Assembly: GCA_965248675.1 (NCBI GenBank)
Contig: CBDFJZ010000008.1
Coordinates: forward strand, 248,001-312,000
DNA from: UBA6627 sp965248675
Lineage (GTDB): Bacteria > Chloroflexota > Dehalococcoidia > UBA2979
Direction: 5' to 3'
Length of the DNA stretch: 64,000 nucleotides
Shown: positions 60,299-64,000 of the stretch, piece after piece
How positions within the stretch are numbered: the stretch's first letter is position 1
Layout: each line of letters starts with the position of its first letter
The notes under the pieces: generated by a model
What the model was told of the DNA's origin: nothing
What the model saw: only the letters and a program-made list of their open reading frames with translations
Databases searched by the model: none
Translations under genes and position numbers: made by a program

Positions 60299-61963
60299 AT
60301 GACTGTCGCCACTGCCACCCAAGCCAACACCCCCGAGCGCTCTTCGGGAGCACCCACTGCGGCCAATCCGCGTCGCTGGTGGGTGCTCGCGGTGATGTCG
60401 CTCAGCATTTTCATGATCTTCGTGGACAACACGGTCGTGAACACCGCGATTCCCTCGATCGCGCGCGATCTGGAGGCGTCCACCAGCGTCCTGCAGTGGG
60501 TCGTCGACAGCTACACGCTCGTCCTCGCCGGGCTGGTGCTCGCCGGCGGCACCATCGGCGACCGCTTCGGGCGGCGCCGCTGGATGATGACCGGGATGGT
60601 GACGTTCGGGCTCGCCTCGGCGGGCGCCGCGCTATCGGACAGCGCGAACACGCTGATCGCGTTCCGCGCGCTGCAGGGCGTGGGCGCCGCGCTGGTGATG
60701 CCGGCCACGCTCTCGATCCTGACGGACGTCTTCCCGCGCGAGGAACGCGCGAAGGCGATCGGCATCTGGACCGGCGCCGGCGGGCTTGGCGTCGGCTTCG
60801 GTCCCGCCGTCGGCGGCTACGTCGTCGAGCAGATCGACTGGGCAGCCGTGTTCTGGCTGCACCTCCCGGTCGTCGCGATCGCCCTCGTCGGGCTGATGAT
60901 CGTGGTGCCGGAGTCCCGTGAGAGCCGCCCGCGACGGCTCGACATTCCGGGCACCCTGCTCGCCACAGGCGGGCTGCTCGCCGTCGTCTACGGCATCATC
61001 CAGGGCTCCGAGGCGGGCTGGACCGCACCGCAGATCGTCGCCGCCTTCGCCCTCGGTCTCACAGCCCTCGTAGCCTTCGCGGTCGTCGAGCTGCGCAGCG
61101 CCGAGCCGATGCTCCCGCTCCGCTTCTTCCGCGAGCGCGACTTCACTGGCGCCGTCCTGATCATCGGCCTCGTCTACTTTGCGTTGTTGGTGACGCTCTT
61201 CTTCCTCGCCCAGCTCTTCCAGCTGGTCCAGGATCGGAGCCCGTTCGAGGCTGGGCTGCTGTTCGTCCCCGTGGCGCTGGCGTTTTTCGTGGGGGCGCCG
61301 ATCTCCGGCGTACTCGTGCAGCACATCGGGCCGCGCCGGCTGCTGCTGCTGTCCCTGGGGGCGATGATCGCCGGGATGCTGCTGATGACGCAGCTCGACG
61401 CGGCCTCCTCGACATTCCAGGTGGCGGCGACGCTGTTCCTGTTCGGCCTCAGCGGCGGGCTCGGACTGACGCCGCTCACCGACACGGTGATGGCGGCGGT
61501 GCCGGTCGACGACGCCGGCATCGGCTCGGCCGTGAACGACGTGTCGCGCGAACTGGGCGGAGCGCTCGGCATCGCGCTCATCGGCTCGATCGTGAACGGT
61601 CTCTACCGCTCGAACGTCGAGGCCGAACTCGCCGGCCAGCCGCCCGAAGTGGTGGAGGCCGCACGTGAGGGCATCGGCGTGGCGACGGTCACCGCGGCGC
61701 AGTTGCCCGCAGACGTCGCAGCGGTGGTCACCGCGGGCGCGAACGAGGCCTTCATCGACGCGATCGGCATCGGGTTGCTCGTCGGCATCACGTTCCTGAT
61801 CGGCGCCGCCGTCGTCGCGCTGTTGATGCTGCCCGACCGCATGCGCGCCACCCAGGCGAGCTCCGTCGCCACGGTCGAGGCCGTCGAGATCGCGCCCGCT
61901 CCGGCGCCGACCGAGGCGGTCGCCAGCGGCACCGTCGCCGCCGAGACGGAGGCCGCGTCGTGA
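60299..61963 (+). CDS. DHA2-family (EmrB/QacA) MFS multidrug transporter
   Basis: The 554-residue protein has 14 helices and the DHA2 features. MIFVDNTVVNTAIPSIARDL in helix 1 has the membrane Asp, GGTIGDRFGRRRWMMTGM is the loop 2-3 motif, and GVGFGPAVGGYVVEQIDWAAVFWLHLP is motif C. The C-terminal 40 residues are Ala/Pro/Glu-rich and cytoplasmic. AAGGAGGG precedes ATG 60299. It is the export pump of the AraC-linked cluster, probably for the same compound handled by the NmrA-like reductase. A strong terminator hairpin follows. Confidence 0.94.
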   Translation: MTVATATQANTPERSSGAPTAANPRRWWVLAVMSLSIFMIFVDNTVVNTAIPSIARDLEASTSVLQWVVDSYTLVLAGLVLAGGTIGDRFGRRRWMMTGMVTFGLASAGAALSDSANTLIAFRALQGVGAALVMPATLSILTDVFPREERAKAIGIWTGAGGLGVGFGPAVGGYVVEQIDWAAVFWLHLPVVAIALVGLMIVVPESRESRPRRLDIPGTLLATGGLLAVVYGIIQGSEAGWTAPQIVAAFALGLTALVAFAVVELRSAEPMLPLRFFRERDFTGAVLIIGLVYFALLVTLFFLAQLFQLVQDRSPFEAGLLFVPVALAFFVGAPISGVLVQHIGPRRLLLLSLGAMIAGMLLMTQLDAASSTFQVAATLFLFGLSGGLGLTPLTDTVMAAVPVDDAGIGSAVNDVSRELGGALGIALIGSIVNGLYRSNVEAELAGQPPEVVEAAREGIGVATVTAAQLPADVAAVVTAGANEAFIDAIGIGLLVGITFLIGAAVVALLMLPDRMRATQASSVATVEAVEIAPAPAPTEAVASGTVAAETEAAS

Positions 61964-61996
61964 TCACGACCCGCTCACCAGAGCGTGGCGGCAGAG

Positions 61997-62029
61997 CAAG
62001 GCGCCGCCCGAGGGGGGCGGCGCCTTGCT
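61997..62029 (+). terminator. strong terminator hairpin after the MFS gene
   Basis: GCAAGGCGCCGCC and GGCGGCGCCTTGC form a perfect 13-bp stem about a 7-nt loop, 33 bp after the MFS stop. Only TTCG follows, so it is either Rho-assisted or a bidirectional barrier. Confidence 0.6.
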
Positions 62030-62235
62030 TCGCGGAGGGTGCGCGGACGGAGAGTGCCTGCGTGCTTGTGCTCTGGCTGTTAGGCGGCTGCCGGCCGGGC
62101 TCGCACTGAGTTGGCCTTTGGAGTCGGCGGCCAATCTAGATAGTCTGCGGCCGAACCGAACGGACGTGCCTGAGCGGACCCATTGCCTCGCCATACAGAG
62201 CCCGCGTCCGGGCTGAAACTAGGGAAGACGCGATC

Positions 62236-62733
62236 ATGGAAGTGCTTCAAGGAACCGCGCTGATGGCGGCGACGATCACCATGGGGATCGGGGCGGGGAT
62301 CTACCTGCTCTACGCCTTCGCCATCACGCCTGGGCTGGGCAGGACCGACGACAGAACGTTCGTCGGGGCATTCCAACAGATCGACACGGCGATTGTCGGA
62401 CCCTTCTTGCTCGTCTTCTTCTTAGGTCCGCTGGGCTTCGCCGCTCTGGCTGCAGCGATCCATCTCGGAGAGGACGACCGATCGGCGTTGGCTTGGATCG
62501 CGAGTGCAGTTGTCCTGCAGCTGGCGATGGCTGCCATCACGTTGCGTGTCAACGTGCCGCTCAACGACGGGATCAAGGCGGCAGGGGATCCAAGGCAGAT
62601 CGACGACCTCGCCGCTGTCCGTGAACGATTCAACGAGGCGAGGTGGATCCGTTGGAACATCGTCCGGGCAGTAGCCGCCACAGTTGCGTGCGGCTGCCTC
62701 GCGTGGACATTGGTGCTCTACGGGCGCGCGTAG
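62236..62733 (+). CDS. DUF1772 membrane protein, paralogue
   Basis: A 165-residue four-helix protein of the same family and length as the one at 59.6 kb. It has LMAATITMGIGAGIYLLYAFAI, FQQIDTAIVGPFLLVFFLGPLGF, LRVNVPLNDGIKAAGDP and a final helix AVAATVACGCLAWTLVLY. It is separated from the MFS gene by a terminator and about 200 bp, so it must have its own promoter, which I cannot place. Divergence between the two paralogues is high outside the NVPLN motif. Confidence 0.88.
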   Translation: MEVLQGTALMAATITMGIGAGIYLLYAFAITPGLGRTDDRTFVGAFQQIDTAIVGPFLLVFFLGPLGFAALAAAIHLGEDDRSALAWIASAVVLQLAMAAITLRVNVPLNDGIKAAGDPRQIDDLAAVRERFNEARWIRWNIVRAVAATVACGCLAWTLVLYGRA

Positions 62734-62917
62734 CCGCCGGCAGCCGCGCTCACCCATCGCGCAGCTCGAGTGAGCCGTCCGAGCACGGGATCCCGTGGCC
62801 ATCGATCAAGGGCCGCCGCCAGGCGCTGCGCCGCAGCGCGGAATTCCTCGGTCGCAACGAGGCAGCGCGGGTATCTACGTGCCGAGGCGGATGCTCTATG
62901 CCGCCATGAAGCAGGTA
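62734..62917. other. intergenic region between convergent genes
   Basis: No confident gene. A minus-strand frame ending at 62718 (EEFRAAAQRLAAALDRW and on) has helix-like composition and could be a remnant C-terminus, but it has no start and overlaps the DUF1772 stop. No terminator hairpin with a T-tract is apparent. Confidence 0.4.
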
Positions 62918-63178
62918 TCACCCCGTCGCGAGCAGCAGCACAACGAAGATCAGGAGCACCGCGCCGTGCACGGCGAACATTTGCTTCCACGGAGGAAGCG
63001 GAAAGGGACCGCCTTGTCGCTGCCGGGCACGAGCGCGCGACGCTCGTCGCGAAAGGAACGGAAACAGAATCAGCAGCGCGCCGGCGCCAACGAACGCGGG
63101 CAACGGGATGGTGACGAGACTGCTGCGATCGACGATCACGAGCGCCATCACCAACACCAGCGGACCGAGGGCGGACAT
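62918..63178 (-). CDS. 86-residue two- to three-helix membrane protein
   Basis: The product reads MSALGPLVLVMALVIVDRSS (helix 1), PAFVGAGALLILFPFL (helix 2), a basic loop RRASRARARQRQ, then WKQMFAVHGAVLLIFVVLLLATG (helix 3). No known family. ATG 63178 has a G-rich but imperfect ribosome site. It lies downstream of the proline-rich gene on the same strand, with 87 bp between them, and may be cotranscribed. Confidence 0.68.
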   Translation of the reverse strand: MSALGPLVLVMALVIVDRSSLVTIPLPAFVGAGALLILFPFLSRRASRARARQRQGGPFPLPPWKQMFAVHGAVLLIFVVLLLATG

Positions 63179-63265
63179 CGCGAAGAACTGCCCCCAGGCG
63201 CGAGCGAAGATGAATGATGATCGCGCATGGTCTCGGTCGAGTCCACCGGGCTGCCGGCGCCGGCC

Positions 63266-64000
63266 TTAGCGCTCGCCGTTCCCGCGCGTTGCCCGCTCCT
63301 CCGCGCGACGCTCGGCTTCGAGGTCCGCGCCGTGCAGCGGGTCGTCGTCGAGCGGCGGGTGCTCGAAGTCGTCGATCACTTCGCCCTCGTCGACGGCCAG
63401 TTCGCTCTCGATCGCGGCTTCGAGGGCGGCTGATTCCGCCGTCTCGCGCGCGCGACCGAGGAGATCCTCCAGCTCGGCGCTCGGTGTTGGTTGCGGGGCG
63501 GGCGGCGGCGGCGAGGGAGGGGGCGTCGGTGCGCGACCGAAGCCGCTGCGTGCGTCTCGAGGCGGAGGAGTGGATGGCTGCGGCAGAGGCGAGCGTCGCT
63601 CGGCCTCGGACCGTTCGGACTCCGCCTCGGCTTGCGCCATCGCCTCGCGGTCGGCTGCGGCCGCCGGCAGCTCGATCGCCTCGGAATTCTCGGCCGGAGC
63701 GGGTTCGGGCTGAGACGCCGGGGACTCCTCGGCAGCGATGGCCGGCAATGGCGCGGTGTCCGCGAGCACCGGTTCTTCATCCTCGGGCAGCGAGTCGCGC
63801 GCCTCCTCCGCGTCGAAGTTGCCGGGTGCGACGGGGCCGGGATCGAACTCGCCGGGGACCGGCGGGGGCGGCAGCTCGCGCTCGGGTTCGAGCTGTTCGA
63901 TGCCGGCGCTGACCGAACCGACGAACGCCTGCAACTGTCGCTCGAGGCGCATCAGCAGCTCGCGGGCGTACTCCTCCGCTGCCTGCATCTGCTGCCGCGC
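63266..64000 (-). CDS. Pro/Glu/Ala-rich protein, N-terminus outside the window (DivIVA-like?)
   Basis: The visible 244 residues begin within a helical segment ARQQMQAAEEYARELLMRLERQLQAF, which has the look of the C-terminal coiled coil of a DivIVA-type protein. It is followed by about 130 residues of Pro/Glu/Ala/Ser-rich disordered sequence and an acidic helical end (SAELEDLLGRARETAESAALEAAIESEL). The frame is open through the right edge, so an internal Met at 63988 is not necessarily the start. DivIVA kinship is inferred from style only. Confidence 0.65.
   Translation of the reverse strand, partial: ARQQMQAAEEYARELLMRLERQLQAFVGSVSAGIEQLEPERELPPPPVPGEFDPGPVAPGNFDAEEARDSLPEDEEPVLADTAPLPAIAAEESPASQPEPAPAENSEAIELPAAAADREAMAQAEAESERSEAERRSPLPQPSTPPPRDARSGFGRAPTPPPSPPPPAPQPTPSAELEDLLGRARETAESAALEAAIESELAVDEGEVIDDFEHPPLDDDPLHGADLEAERRAEERATRGNGER

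Noticed and set aside
62718..62870. Minus-strand frame with helix-like tail EEFRAAAQRLAAALDRW
   Set aside because: It has no start codon in a sensible place and overlaps the end of the DUF1772 gene; at most a remnant.

Overview
The window is a high-GC (roughly two-thirds G+C), gene-dense stretch of a bacterial chromosome with no rRNA, tRNA, CRISPR array or insertion sequence that I can see. Several things point to Chloroflexota (Dehalococcoidia or SAR202-like), with a high-GC actinobacterium as the alternative. There are four paralogous luciferase-like (LLM) flavin/F420 oxidoreductases, lipoproteins with Thr/Pro/Ala-rich linkers behind the lipobox, a CaiB/BaiF CoA-transferase, a GrdB-like selenoprotein, a LutB-LutA fusion and several -10 boxes placed for leaderless or nearly leaderless transcripts. 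This placement is an inference.

Layout. 0-7.7 kb: ABC-2 permease, small ORFs, a selenoprotein gene whose UGA is followed by a SECIS-like hairpin, 2-hydroxyacid dehydrogenase, SDR, nitroreductase, HAD phosphatase, MFS. 7.7-17.1 kb: a coiled-coil membrane protein broken by an amber codon and a frameshift, an LLM oxidoreductase fused to a TfoX C-terminal domain, a four-gene minus-strand operon (two-subunit TPP decarboxylase, limonene-epoxide-hydrolase-like enzyme, large lipoprotein), two exported or membrane proteins, Bcr/CflA MFS. 17.2-25.8 kb: VOC protein, beta-propeller lipoprotein, CoA-transferase, amidohydrolase, serine hydrolase, LLM enzyme, DUF2157/GDYXXLXY pair, NYN nuclease. 25.9-33.5 kb: TetR autoregulated unit, helical membrane protein, DUF4260 with twin operators and a TetR stub, protease-like lipoprotein, cupin, glyoxalase-like protein, FluC. 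33.6-38.5 kb: HNH nuclease, GNAT, LLM enzyme, lactate-utilisation LutBA/LutC.

38.58-about 44.3 kb looks foreign: G+C is lower, it starts with two genes truncated head to head at about 39,475, and it holds a dipeptide-type ABC transporter, an acetoacetate-decarboxylase-like enzyme and a medium-chain dehydrogenase. 44.4-54.8 kb: Gfo/Idh oxidoreductase, UroD-type methyltransferase, LLM enzyme, DinB protein, a divergent CGNR regulator/azoreductase pair, a phosphodiesterase, a glucose/sorbosone dehydrogenase lipoprotein and a GNAT enzyme. 54.8-64 kb: leuS behind what looks like a complete leucine attenuator, then an AraC-linked cluster (NmrA-like reductase, two DUF1772 proteins, DHA2 MFS) in which a 30-bp leader element is duplicated, and finally a proline-rich partial protein.

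Regulation is unusually readable here: a selenocysteine recoding signal, a leucine-coding leader peptide with promoter and terminator, and three operator-promoter arrangements. Two sequence-wide patterns need care. At least nine genes are interrupted by single-base indels, mostly in short G/C runs, which looks more like uncorrected sequencing error than decay. Five convergent gene pairs overlap by exactly four bases at their stop codons (CTAG or CTAA).
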